64,000 nucleotides of DNA from Escherichia fergusonii ATCC 35469 (GTDB taxonomy: Bacteria; Pseudomonadota; Gammaproteobacteria; Enterobacterales; Enterobacteriaceae). This document shows, piece by piece, positions 9,340-19,200 of this stretch. Where the stretch lies: NCBI RefSeq assembly GCF_000026225.1, contig NC_011740.1, positions 2,170,001 to 2,234,000 of the forward strand, read 5' to 3'. The stretch's first letter is position 1. Each line of letters starts with the position of its first letter. The notes beneath the pieces are model-generated. The model saw nothing but the letters and a program-made list of their open reading frames with translations. It had not been told where the DNA came from and ran no database searches. Made by a program: the position numbers and the translations under genes.

Positions 9340-10923
9340 ATGGAATGGATTGCCGATCCGTCTATCTGGGCCGGGTTAATCACGCTGATTGTGATCGAAC
9401 TGGTCCTCGGCATTGATAACCTGGTCTTTATTGCCATCCTCGCCGAAAAACTACCGCCGAAGCAGCGCGACCGCGCACGGGTTACCGGGCTGCTGCTGGC
9501 AATGTTAATGCGCCTGTTACTGCTGGCGTCAATCTCCTGGCTGGTCACCCTGACTCAACCACTGTTCAGCTTCCGCTCGTTTACCTTTAGCGCCCGCGAC
9601 TTAATCATGCTGTTTGGTGGGTTCTTCCTGTTGTTCAAAGCCACGATGGAGTTGAACGAACGGCTGGAGGGGAAAGACAGCAATAACCCCACGCAACGCA
9701 AAGGTGCGAAGTTCTGGGGCGTGGTGACGCAAATTGTGGTGCTGGACGCCATCTTCTCACTCGACTCGGTGATTACCGCCGTCGGGATGGTCGACCATTT
9801 ACTGGTAATGATGGCCGCCGTCGTTATCGCTATCAGCCTGATGCTGATGGCAAGCAAGCCGTTAACCCAGTTCGTTAATAGCCACCCGACGATCGTTATT
9901 CTCTGCCTAAGTTTCCTGTTGATGATTGGCTTTAGCCTGGTGGCGGAAGGTTTCGGCTTCGTCATTCCGAAAGGCTATCTGTATGCTGCCATTGGTTTCT
10001 CGGTGATGATCGAGGCGCTCAATCAGTTGGCTATCTTTAACCGGCGACGTTTTCTTTCCGCTAACCAGACACTGCGCCAGCGGACTACCGAAGCGGTAAT
10101 GCGCCTGCTTAGCGGGCAAAAAGAAGATGCGGAACTGGACGCCGAAACCGCGTCCATGCTGGTGGATCATGGTAACCAGCAGATCTTTAATCCGCAGGAA
10201 CGGCGGATGATTGAGCGGGTACTTAATCTTAACCAGCGTACTGTCAGCAGCATCATGACGTCACGCCACGATATTGAGCATATCGATCTCAACGCGCCAG
10301 AAGAGGAGATCCGCCAGCTGCTGGAGCGAAATCAGCACACGCGTCTGGTCGTTACCGACGGCGATGATGCAGAAGATTTGCTCGGTGTCGTTCACGTTAT
10401 CGACCTGCTACAACAATCGCTGCGCGGCGAGCCTCTCAACCTGCGGGTGTTGATTCGCCAGCCGCTGGTGTTCCCGGAAACCTTGCCGCTGTTACCTGCT
10501 CTCGAGCAGTTCCGTAATGCCCGCACACACTTTGCTTTTGTGGTGGATGAGTTTGGCTCGGTGGAAGGGATTGTGACATTAAGTGACGTCACTGAAACCA
10601 TTGCAGGTAACTTGCCAAACGAAGTGGAAGAGATCGATGCCCGTCATGATATTCAGAAAAATGCCGACGGTTCCTGGACAGCGAATGGTCATATGCCGCT
10701 GGAAGATCTGGTGCAATATGTGCCGCTGCCGCTGGATGAAAAACGTGAATATCACACCATTGCCGGGCTGCTGATGGAATATTTACAGCGTATTCCAAAA
10801 CCTGGCGAAGAAGTTCAGGTGGGGGATTATTTGCTTAAAACGTTGCAGGTGGAAAGCCATCGCGTACAGAAGGTGCAGATTATTCCGCTGCGTAAGGATG
10901 GCGAGATGGAGTACGAGGTGTGA
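9340..10923 (+). CDS. yegH: Predicted inner-membrane protein YegH (TerC + CBS + CorC_HlyC domains)
   Basis: A 527 aa protein. The N-terminal TerC-like membrane domain has about seven helices, with the acidic intramembrane motif ELVLGIDNLVF at residues 20-30 and a second DAIFSLDSV motif. Two CBS domains follow (about 300-420), then a CorC/HlyC C-terminal domain. TerC-family proteins are implicated in metal (manganese) export; the substrate of YegH is not established. I chose the ATG at 9340 (MEWIADPSIW), matching K-12; an upstream GTG at 9301 in the same frame would add 13 residues. Divergent from wza. Confidence 0.93.
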   Translation: MEWIADPSIWAGLITLIVIELVLGIDNLVFIAILAEKLPPKQRDRARVTGLLLAMLMRLLLLASISWLVTLTQPLFSFRSFTFSARDLIMLFGGFFLLFKATMELNERLEGKDSNNPTQRKGAKFWGVVTQIVVLDAIFSLDSVITAVGMVDHLLVMMAAVVIAISLMLMASKPLTQFVNSHPTIVILCLSFLLMIGFSLVAEGFGFVIPKGYLYAAIGFSVMIEALNQLAIFNRRRFLSANQTLRQRTTEAVMRLLSGQKEDAELDAETASMLVDHGNQQIFNPQERRMIERVLNLNQRTVSSIMTSRHDIEHIDLNAPEEEIRQLLERNQHTRLVVTDGDDAEDLLGVVHVIDLLQQSLRGEPLNLRVLIRQPLVFPETLPLLPALEQFRNARTHFAFVVDEFGSVEGIVTLSDVTETIAGNLPNEVEEIDARHDIQKNADGSWTANGHMPLEDLVQYVPLPLDEKREYHTIAGLLMEYLQRIPKPGEEVQVGDYLLKTLQVESHRVQKVQIIPLRKDGEMEYEV

Positions 10924-11018
10924 TGGTATCGGCCATTTTACCCAATGCTGCGTAACGCCTTATAACTTCAGCAATGAAGCGTTGTCTGTGGTACATGGAC
11001 ATCACAGCGGGGGTGTGG

Positions 11019-11100
11019 GTCCGGCTGTAAATCGCCGAATCGTTTCCTGTAGGCCGGGGCAGCCCACATGGATGTGGGCTGAGGGCGCGTTTTACAGGGA
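11019..11100 (+). ncRNA. Left part of a structured non-coding element interrupted by an IS (HEARO/omega-RNA-like, tentative)
   Basis: Strong pairing potential without an open frame. CCGGCTGTAAATCGCCG (11021-11037) is complementary, 15 of 17 bases, to 12545-12561 on the far side of the insertion sequence. A perfect 9-bp hairpin, AGCCCACAT-GG-ATGTGGGCT, lies at 11061-11080. GGGCGCG (11083-11089) pairs with CGCGCCC (12495-12501). The order (long closing stem, hairpin, then GGGCTGAGGGCG) reminds me of HEARO, the omega RNA of IscB/IsrB elements, but I cannot confirm the family. No IscB gene is present. Strand is assumed. Confidence 0.4.
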
Positions 11101-11186
11101 TAATGAGATGGACGCTCCAGATTTTACGGTATCAAAGTACCAGACTGGATCGTTGCAATACGTCCTGAAAAATTAGGAGCGTCCAC

Positions 11187-12212
11187 ATGAAAGTATCAAC
11201 TCTTGGTATCGACCTGGCAAAGAACGTTTTTCAGCTTCATGGTGTCGATCATGAAGGCCATACTATTTTGCGTAAAAAGCTCACCCGGGCTAAGTTTGTT
11301 CAGTTTGTGATTCAACTGGAACCTTGTCTGATTGGCATGGAAGCCTGCTCATCCAGTCATTATTTTGCGCGATTATTCACCCGCTATGGTCATGAGGTAA
11401 AACTCATACCTCCGCAGTATGTGAAGCCTTATGTGAAAACGAACAAGACGGATGCAGCAGATGCTGAAGCAATCTGCGAAGCGGTAACCCGCCCGAATAT
11501 GCGTTTTGTTCAGATAAAAACCGAAGAGCAGCAGGCCGTTTTAGCGTTACACACTGAACGGGGAATACTTATCCGTGAGCGGATTGCCTGTGCCAATAGT
11601 TTAAGAGCCACACTTGCTGAGTTTGGTATTACGATTGCGGCCGGACAAAGCCATTTAACACGTGAGCTGCCAGCCATTCTGGAGGATGGCGAAAATGGTT
11701 TATCTCCCTTTGTCAGAACCAGCATCTACAGACAGTCTAAACATATCCGGGAACTTGAAGAACAAGTTAAACAGGTAGAAGAAGCTCTGGCCTCCTGGTA
11801 TAGAACGCAGGAAGCCTGCCAGAGAATGGCCAAGATCCCGGGGGTTGGCATGCTAACGGCCACTTATGTGGTAGCAGCAGTGGGTAATGCCCGACAATTC
11901 AGTACCGCAAAGCAGTTCGCTTCATGGCTGGGGCTGACACCAAAGGAACATTCCAGCGGCGGGAAACAGCAACTGGGAGGGATCAGCAAACGTGGAGATG
12001 GATATTTCCGATACCTGCTGGTTCACGGCGCACGCGCACTTACCGCCTGGGTCAACCGAAACGGCGCGGTTGAGGAGAATTCCTGGCTTCAGGGACTCCT
12101 TGAGCGGAAGCACTACAATGTAGCTGTTGTCGCCATGGCGGCAAAAACAGCGAGGATCATGTGGTCAATGTTGTCACACAATACTGAATATCAACCTCGG
12201 CAGCTCGCCTGA
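11187..12212 (+). CDS. IS110-family DEDD transposase
   Basis: A 341 aa recombinase. The N-terminal RuvC-like DEDD domain starts VSTLGIDLAKNVFQ (first Asp at about 9), has a conserved acidic position in LIGMEACSSSHY, and the paired aspartates in KTDAADAEAI. The C-terminal Tnp_20 domain has the helix-hairpin-helix IPGVGMLTATYVVAAV and the serine region KEHSSGGKQQLGGISKRGD, where the catalytic serine of the family lies. Intact, so probably functional. The Shine-Dalgarno AGGAG is itself part of a third copy of the end repeat (GGAGCGTCCA, 11176-11185), able to pair with the left-end copy. Confidence 0.9.
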   Translation: MKVSTLGIDLAKNVFQLHGVDHEGHTILRKKLTRAKFVQFVIQLEPCLIGMEACSSSHYFARLFTRYGHEVKLIPPQYVKPYVKTNKTDAADAEAICEAVTRPNMRFVQIKTEEQQAVLALHTERGILIRERIACANSLRATLAEFGITIAAGQSHLTRELPAILEDGENGLSPFVRTSIYRQSKHIRELEEQVKQVEEALASWYRTQEACQRMAKIPGVGMLTATYVVAAVGNARQFSTAKQFASWLGLTPKEHSSGGKQQLGGISKRGDGYFRYLLVHGARALTAWVNRNGAVEENSWLQGLLERKHYNVAVVAMAAKTARIMWSMLSHNTEYQPRQLA

Positions 12213-12472
12213 CACAAGGTCAGTCAATCTGACGAGGTGCTGAAAAAAAGTTAACGTCCTGGTAGGTGCAGGTGACTTCAGAAGATGGCAAAACAGGTAA
12301 GACCGCAGGCAGGACACACCGAGAGGTAACAAGGGCAAGTTAGCCCGTAGAGGATGATTGGTACCTGCCTGGCGGATTTCATCATGGTTCGGGATAAAAA
12401 TCCCATCAGAAACCGGATATATGGCTGCACCTACCCGTTTTATTACATAACTGAAGAAAGCATTGCATTCCG
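12213..12472 (+). ncRNA. Right-end non-coding region of the IS, probable seeker/bridge RNA
   Basis: About 260 bases without a coding frame between the transposase stop and the right subterminal repeat. It has pairing segments, for example GGGC-AAGTTA-GCCC at 12333-12346 and GGTAGGTGCAGGT (12260-12272) against ACCTGCCTGG (12362-12371). In IS1111-type elements the target-choosing guide RNA (seekerRNA, the equivalent of IS110 bridge RNA) is encoded downstream of the transposase. I infer that role from position and family; RNA boundaries and guide bases cannot be fixed by eye. Confidence 0.55.
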
Positions 12473-12483
12473 GGAGCGTCCAT

Positions 12484-12660
12484 ATATGTTACCTCGCGCC
12501 CGTACCCGATAGCCGAAAGGAATAAGATGAGGGAACCGCGCCAGCGGCGATTTACCGCCGGGAGCCCGGGTTGCCAGGGTGGTGGCGATTGAGCCACCCT
12601 GACACGTTCACCGGCTTGAGCGTTCCATAGTAGCGAGGAACATCAAGTGAACGGAACAGC
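12484..12660 (+). ncRNA. Right part of the IS-interrupted structured element (HEARO/omega-RNA-like, tentative)
   Basis: This holds the 3' half of the structure begun at 11019. It contains the partner strands CGCGCCC (12495-12501) and CGGCGATTTACCGCCGG (12545-12561), a hairpin AGGGTGG...CCACCCT (12576-12600), and nested inverted segments CGTTCA, CTTGA, GTTCC against GGAAC, TCAAG, TGAACG at about 12605-12655. There is no coding frame or polyT terminator. Without the IS, the two parts would give roughly 260 nt of continuous structured sequence. Function and strand are unproven. Confidence 0.4.
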
Positions 12661-12703
12661 CTTCGATCTTATATATTCAGAATATAATGATGCCGCCACG
12701 AAC

Positions 12704-12740
12704 GCCTGATGCGACGCTTTACGCGTCTTATCAGGCCTAC
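12704..12740. repeat. REP element downstream of asmA
   Basis: GCCTGATGCGACGCTTTACG followed by CGTCTTATCAGGCCTAC is a standard Z-type REP palindrome. It lies just past the asmA stop codon at 12761 and probably marks the 3' end of the asmA message. Confidence 0.88.
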
Positions 12741-12760
12741 AGGACTGGTCACCTGGTAAC

Positions 12761-14614
12761 TTACATCTTCTCCAGCAACTTCTTCACATCTTTGCCATTG
12801 CGGGAATCTTTATTCCGCTCGGCCCAGTCATTCAGGCGACGTTTCGCTTCGTCCTGGAGATGTTTGCGTAGCAGCTGGTCCACTTGCAGGCTGTAATTAA
12901 GTTGCTGCCAGTTGCCATAAACCCGCAAAGGAACCGGAGTTTCTTTAAGGAAATCAATCAGTTTGCTTTCCCCGTTCCAGCCACCCACGACCCGAATATC
13001 AAACTGGGTGTCGCAGGTTTGATCTGCCAGATTCAACGTACCAGCCCCGGAAAGCGCCAGCATGGGCGACTCACCCTGCATGTCATCAAGAGTCACAACG
13101 CCATTGTCGAGCGTCAAATCGGTAGAGAAGTGATCAAGCCGGGTCACGTTATCGAAGTTTTCAGCGGCCTTCACATCACCACCATTACGTTCTACCGCTT
13201 GTTGGATCATCTGCTGGAAGTTCATGCCTTCCATGCGCGTATCGGCCATTTCGACATGCGCCGTCCCCTGCCAGGTGTGGCGGAATGCGTTAGCATCAAT
13301 ATCAGCACCAGAGAAATCCCCCGCCAGCGACATTTTCCCCGTTAGTGAGATGGGGTAGTTAAAGGCATTCAGGATGGTGCCAATCTCGACATTTTCCAGT
13401 CGTGGATGGAAAACTATACGCGGATGAGAGGCTGTGGCATCCAGCGTACCGGGTAACGACACAACACCCTGGTTAAGTTTGCCCTGCAACTGGATAATCT
13501 CCAGCAGCCCCGCCTTGTTGGTCATTTGCGCAGTGACATCGGCAAAATCCATTCCACGCCAGCGCACGTTATTGGCCTGCAACAAAATATCTGCCGCAAA
13601 GCCTTTCAGCCCCTGATACGCGGGTTCATCAATGCGTGAGGAAATTACCGGACGTGGCAGCGTCGGCTGGTTTTGCCCCTGTTGAGCAACGCCATTTTGC
13701 GTAGTCATCACATCATTCATTGGCAGCAAATTATCCAGATTTAACTGGGCAAATTGCAATCTGAGCAGCCATTCTGGCTTCTCAAGCAGCGCTACCTGCG
13801 CCTGACCGGTAAGATTACTGTCGTTAGCGGTTAAATTGATTTGTTCAAAAGAGAGACGTTTTTGCGCTTCCTGCCACTGAGCCCTGAACTGACCATGGCC
13901 CTGAATCCCCTGCTTCGGCAGATCAGCACCCTGCAACTGCCAGTCAATCTGTTGAATATCTGCCGTTAAATCATGTGGATAATCAGAGGCATCAACCGTA
14001 CCTTTGAGCGATAAAGAGAGATCGCGTTGGTCGCGATTTACCCGCCCGGAAAACTCAAACGATCCGCGATGTTGTGAGTCCTGCTCCATTTGCAGGCGGA
14101 TATCACGCACCGTAACCTGCTCGTCATCTTCATGCTGGAACACCAGCACGCTGTCACTGACTCGCAGGCTGGCGATATCAAACGACCAGCCACGATCTTC
14201 TGCGTTATCGGGTAATGTATTGTCTTTCGGCGCTACCGGGGCATCTTCACTGCGCACCGCTTCTGTTTCCGGTGTCAGTTGAATCACTGCCCCTTTGAGC
14301 ATGACTTGCTTAACGCTGAGTTGATGACTTAACAAAGGCCAGAGGGCCACATCAAGGCGCATATTATCGGCACGGACCAGCGGTTGGCTGGCACCCTGTG
14401 CCGTTAATATTGTGCGACCAGAAAGGATACTAAGCTGCGGCCAGACGTGCCAGCGCAGAGGACCATCTAACTGAAGCTGATAACCACTTCGCGCGGCAAC
14501 CTGCTTTACCATGTAATCACGGAAATCATTCGGATTAACCAGCAGTACTAACGCAGAAAAACCCGCCACCAGCACGACCAGGAGAATCATCAGCGTGGTC
14601 AGAAATCGTCTCAT
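12761..14614 (-). CDS. asmA: AsmA, inner-membrane-anchored outer-membrane biogenesis protein
   Basis: 617 aa, the K-12 length. A single N-terminal membrane anchor (LMILLVVLVAGFSALVLLV) is followed by a large periplasmic beta-rich AsmA domain and the conserved C-terminal segment with LSGAGTLNLADQTCDTQFDI. AsmA was found through suppressors of assembly-defective OmpF, and belongs to the AsmA-like (bridge-like lipid transfer) family thought to act between the membranes. It starts 21 bases after the dcd stop, so it is read from the dcd (and perhaps udk) promoter. Confidence 0.95.
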   Translation of the reverse strand: MRRFLTTLMILLVVLVAGFSALVLLVNPNDFRDYMVKQVAARSGYQLQLDGPLRWHVWPQLSILSGRTILTAQGASQPLVRADNMRLDVALWPLLSHQLSVKQVMLKGAVIQLTPETEAVRSEDAPVAPKDNTLPDNAEDRGWSFDIASLRVSDSVLVFQHEDDEQVTVRDIRLQMEQDSQHRGSFEFSGRVNRDQRDLSLSLKGTVDASDYPHDLTADIQQIDWQLQGADLPKQGIQGHGQFRAQWQEAQKRLSFEQINLTANDSNLTGQAQVALLEKPEWLLRLQFAQLNLDNLLPMNDVMTTQNGVAQQGQNQPTLPRPVISSRIDEPAYQGLKGFAADILLQANNVRWRGMDFADVTAQMTNKAGLLEIIQLQGKLNQGVVSLPGTLDATASHPRIVFHPRLENVEIGTILNAFNYPISLTGKMSLAGDFSGADIDANAFRHTWQGTAHVEMADTRMEGMNFQQMIQQAVERNGGDVKAAENFDNVTRLDHFSTDLTLDNGVVTLDDMQGESPMLALSGAGTLNLADQTCDTQFDIRVVGGWNGESKLIDFLKETPVPLRVYGNWQQLNYSLQVDQLLRKHLQDEAKRRLNDWAERNKDSRNGKDVKKLLEKM

Positions 14615-14635
14615 GGTATCCTCAATGGACCAGAA

Positions 14636-15217
14636 TTAGTCTTTATCGATCCGGCTGGCTACCGCACCCTGCTGGTTGCGATATTTCGCGTCTTCGCGGC
14701 GGTTGTACGGGCGTGCCGCCGGGCCGGAAAGCGGCTCAAAGCTCAGCGCACCAATTAACATACCTGGGCGCAAAGCGAGCGGCAGTTTACCAGAGTTGTA
14801 AAACTCCAGCACAATGCAGCCAGACCAGCCTGGATCGATACGGTGTGCGGTAACGTGTACCATCAGCCCCAGACGAGCCAGGGAGGAACGCCCGTCCAGC
14901 CAGCCAACCAGATCGGCAGGCAGTGTTACTGACTCCAGCGTTACCGCCAGCGCCAGCTCTCCCGGATGGAGATAAAACGCTTCACCCTCGTCGAGCACAA
15001 TCTCGTCGCTCATCACACGATCAAGCGCGGCGCTCACTTCATCTTTGGGGCCGCTCAGATCGATAAACGCTGCCGTGTGACCACGGAAGGTACGAAATTT
15101 ATTGCCCAGGCGCACATCCACCGTCGCGCCATTAATACGCTCCACTGGCGGACGTGGGTTGATCGACAAACGGCCTTCATCAAGCCAGGCTTCAATATCG
15201 CGGTCACACAGACGCAT
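14636..15217 (-). CDS. dcd: dCTP deaminase
   Basis: 193 aa homotrimeric deaminase converting dCTP to dUTP, the main source of dUMP for thymidylate synthesis in enterobacteria. Trimeric dUTPase-fold motifs include [23 protein letters not shown] (split over the active site) and VLEFYNSG, which holds the catalytic glutamate. The start [11 protein letters not shown] is the K-12 one, with a strong GGAGAAAG ribosome site just upstream on the minus strand. It lies between udk (91-base gap) and asmA. Confidence 0.96.
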
Positions 15218-15308
15218 GGCACTTTCTCCTTTCGCGCATCACTCCCTTAACGCCTTTTGCGTCAAGGGCATACCAGGTTATCACTGAACGGTACACAATT
15301 CACAAAAC

Positions 15309-15950
15309 TTATTCAAAGAACTGACTAATTTTTGCTTTCAATATATCGATCGCGATGCGGTTTTTCCCGCCGCGCGGCACGATAATATCCGCATATTGCT
15401 TGGAAGGTTCAATAAATTGCAGGAACATCGGGCGCACAGTTTTTTGATATTGCGCCATCACGGAATCCATCGAACGACCACGCTCATTAACGTCGCGCTT
15501 GATGCGGCGCATCAGGCAGATATCCAGCGGAGTATCGACAAAAATAGAGAAATTCAATTCGTCACGCAGCCGTGCATCTGTCAGCAATAAGATGCCTTCG
15601 AGAATGATGACTTTCTTCGGTTCAACCTTCACCGTTTCTTTCATTCGCGTGTGTTCTACGTAACTGTAAACCGGCAGGTCAATGGCCGAGCCACGTTTAA
15701 GTGCCTGAAGATGTTCAAGAAGCAGGCTATGATCCATCGCGCTGGGATGGTCATAATTAGTTTTAACCCGCTCTTCCATCGACAGATGGCTTTGATCTTT
15801 GTAGTAGCAATCTTCCGGAATAACGCCGATGTGTTCATCGCCCACTTGTTCACGCAGTTCACGATAAAGGGTACTGGCAATAAGACTCTTGCCGGAAGCC
15901 GATGCGCCAGCGATACCGATAATGACGCACTGATGAGACTGATCAGTCAT
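15309..15950 (-). CDS. udk: Uridine/cytidine kinase
   Basis: 213 aa, the K-12 length. It phosphorylates uridine and cytidine to UMP and CMP using GTP or ATP in pyrimidine salvage. Walker A is GASASGKS at residues 15-22; the DHP motif of uridine kinases is seen in NYDHPSAMD, and VIILEGILLL precedes the lid. Divergent from yegE across a 336-base intergenic region. Confidence 0.96.
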   Translation of the reverse strand: MTDQSHQCVIIGIAGASASGKSLIASTLYRELREQVGDEHIGVIPEDCYYKDQSHLSMEERVKTNYDHPSAMDHSLLLEHLQALKRGSAIDLPVYSYVEHTRMKETVKVEPKKVIILEGILLLTDARLRDELNFSIFVDTPLDICLMRRIKRDVNERGRSMDSVMAQYQKTVRPMFLQFIEPSKQYADIIVPRGGKNRIAIDILKAKISQFFE

Positions 15951-16286
15951 ATATTTAGCGACCTGAATAACCTGGATGTTAGGAAGGGGAGCGTCGAAAC
16001 GCCAAACGCGGCAATTATAGGGATTTCATCCGTCTGATACCAGTCGAATAGCGCCTGCATGGTTAGGGCATAAATTTAGTCGAATAATTCCCTGACGCAA
16101 ATTAATTCGCGCAATTTTAATACAAAGTTAAAAATGTTAGTTCACAGCGAACGAAATATCACCTGATGCGTCATTTTATGAACAATCCACATATAAAATG
16201 TAAAACTTTTGTACTAGCATAAACAGAAATTCACACTGAAACGTCCGGTATATCCGCGACGATCTGGCCATTCGGATTGAGCAGTA
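15951..16286. other. udk-yegE intergenic region
   Basis: 336 bases between two divergent genes, AT-rich in its right half (around 16080-16220). It must contain the udk promoter on the minus strand and the yegE promoter on the plus strand. I see no coding frame, terminator or repeat. A TATAAAATGTAAAAC stretch around 16190-16205 could hold promoter elements for yegE, but I cannot assign hexamers with confidence. Confidence 0.5.
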
Positions 16287-19200
16287 ATGAGTAAACCATC
16301 CCAACATGTTTTAGTTACCCTGCCACATCCGCTACTGCACCTGGTCAGTTTAGGTTTAGTTTCTTTTATTTTTACTCTGTTCTCTCTTGAGCTTTCTCAG
16401 TTTGGTAACCAACTGGCGCCACTCTGGTTTCCCACCTCGATTATGATGGTAGCGTTTTACCGCCATGCAGGACGGATGTGGCCAGGCATTGCGCTGACTT
16501 GCTCGCTGGGCAATATCGCGGCATCCGTTCTCCTTTTCTCTACCAGCTCCCTGAATATGATCTGGACGGGAATCAACATTGTTGAAGCGGCTACAGGCGC
16601 CCTCCTCCTGCGTAAATTGTTGCCATGGTATAACCCTCTAAAAAATCTAAATGACTGGTTACGTCTGGCGTTTGGCAGTGCCATAGTTCCCCCGTTGCTG
16701 GGCGGCGTACTTATTCTCCTGATTACCCCTGGAGACGATCCTTTAAGATCATTTTTTATCTGGGTCCTTTCAGAATCCATCGGCGCTCTGGCACTGGTGC
16801 CGCTGGGATTGTTATTTAAGCCACATTATCTGTTGCGCCATCGCAACCCTCGGTTGCTTTTTGAGTCACTGCTCACGTTAGCCATCACACTGACGTTAAG
16901 CTGGCTTTCGATGCTGTATCTGCCGTGGCCTTTTACTTTCATTATTGTGCTGCTGATGTGGAGCGCCGTGCGCCTGCCACGAATGGAAGCCTTTTTGATT
17001 TTCCTTACCACGGTGATGATGGTGTCGCTGATGATGGCCGCGGATCCCTCCCTGCTTGCTACGCCGAGAACGTACCTGATGAGCCATATGCCGTGGCTAC
17101 CGTTTTTACTGATCCTGCTGCCCGCCAACATCATGACTATGGTGATGTATGCCTTTCGTGCGGAACGCAAACACATTTCCGAAAGCGAAACCCGTTTTCG
17201 CAACGCTATGGAGTATTCCGCCATCGGCATGGCTCTTGTGGGAACGGAAGGACAATGGCTGCAAACCAATAAAGCCTTATGTCAGTTTCTCGGTTACAAC
17301 CAGGATGAGCTACGCGCCCTCACCTTTCAGCAACTGACCTGGCCGGAAGATCTCAATAAAGATCTGCAACAGGTTGAGAAACTCATTAATGGTGAGATCA
17401 ATACCTATTCGATGGAAAAGCGTTACTACAATCGTACTGGCGATATTGTTTGGGCATTGCTTGCTGTCTCACTGGTACGCCACACCGATGGTACGCCGCT
17501 CTACTTTATCGCCCAGATCGAAGATATCAATGAGCTCAAACGTACTGAACACATAAACAAACGCCTGATGGAACGCATTACACTGGCTAATGAAGCGGGC
17601 GGGATTGGTATCTGGGAATGGGAGCTGAAGCCGGATATTTTTAGCTGGGATAAGCGGATGTTCGAGCTGTATGAAATTCCTCCGCATATCAAACCGAACT
17701 GGCAAGTGTGGTACGAGTGCGTGCTGCCGGAAGATCGCCAGCACGCCGAAAAAGTGATTCGCGATTCATTGCAATCACGCTCTCCCTTTAAACTGGAATT
17801 TCGCATTGCCGTGAAAGATGGCATCCGCCATATCCGCGCCCTCGCTAACCGGGTACTGAATAAAGAAGGCGAAGTCGAACGCCTGCTCGGCATTAATATG
17901 GATATGACTGAGGTTAAACAGCTTAACGAGGCATTGTTTCAGGAAAAAGAGCGCCTGCACATTACGCTGGACTCCATCGGCGAAGCTGTGGTCTGTATTG
18001 ATATGGCAATGAAAATTACCTTTATGAACCCGGTGGCGGAGAAGATGAGCGGCTGGATGCAGGAGGAAGCGTTGGGGGTTCCGCTCCTGACGGTGTTGCA
18101 TATTACCTTTGGCGACAATGGTCCCCTGATGGAGAACATTTACAGTGCCGACACCTCGCGTTCCGCGATTGAACAAGATGTAGTGTTGCACTGCCGGAGC
18201 GGCGGCAGCTACGACGTGCATTACAGCATTACGCCACTAAGTACTCTGGACGGCAGCAATATAGGCTCAGTACTGGTGATTCAGGACGTCACCGAATCAC
18301 GCAAAATGCTGCGCCAACTTAGCTACAGCGCCTCCCATGATGCACTGACGCATCTCGCCAATCGCGCCAGTTTTGAGAAGCAACTACGCATCCTGCTGCA
18401 AACGGTAAACAGTACACATCAGCGACATGCACTGGTGTTTATCGATCTTGATCGCTTTAAAGCGGTGAATGACAGCGCCGGGCACGCCGCTGGCGACGCT
18501 TTGCTGCGCGAACTGGCATCATTGATGCTGAGTATGCTGCGCTCCAGCGACGTACTTGCGCGACTCGGTGGCGATGAATTTGGTCTGCTGCTGCCAGACT
18601 GTAATGTCGAAAGTGCGCGTTTTATCGCTACACGCATTATCAGCGCCGTGAATGACTATCATTTTATATGGGAAGGACGTGTACATCGGGTAGGTGCCAG
18701 TGCCGGGATTACCTTGATTGATGACAACAATCATCAGGCGGTTGAAGTGATGTCGCAGGCTGACATCGCCTGTTATGCCTCCAAAAATGGTGGCCGCGGC
18801 CGGGTGACAGTTTACGAACCGCAGCAAGCTGACGCACATATCGAACGGGCGGCGATGTCGATTGATGAACAGTGGCGGATGATTAAAGAGAATCAGTTGA
18901 TGATGATCGCCCACGGCGTCGCTTCGCCACGGATCCCGGAAGCGCGTAATTTGTGGTTGATATCACTAAAACTCTGGGGTTGCGAAGGCGAGATTTTTGA
19001 TGAACAAACATTTCGTCGTAGCTTCGGTGATCCGGCGCTTAACCATGCTCTTGACCGCCGGGTACTCCATGAATTTTTCCAGCAGACCGCAAAAGCGATT
19101 GCCAGTAAAGGCTTAAGCATCGCCCTCCCCCTTTCTGTTGCCGGTTTGAGTAGCGCCGCTCTGGTGAATGAACTGCTTGAGCAGTTGGAAAATAGCCCTC

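Larger units (their letters stand above)
11101..12490 (+). mobile_element. IS110-family (IS1111-type) insertion sequence
   Basis: An insertion sequence of about 1.39 kb holding one DEDD transposase gene. Subterminal inverted repeats of 11 bp are perfect: ATGGACGCTCC at 11108-11118 and GGAGCGTCCAT at 12473-12483. Subterminal rather than terminal repeats, and a long non-coding stretch downstream of the gene, are traits of the IS1111 subgroup. Exact ends are a few bases outside the repeats and no target duplication is evident, as usual in this family. It is inserted inside the structured element that spans 11019 to about 12660. I do not recognise the specific IS name. Confidence 0.85.

Noticed and set aside
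11019..12660. Retron or group II intron as explanation of the structured element
   Set aside because: No reverse transcriptase gene, no recognisable domain V hairpin; the only gene inside is the IS110-family transposase.
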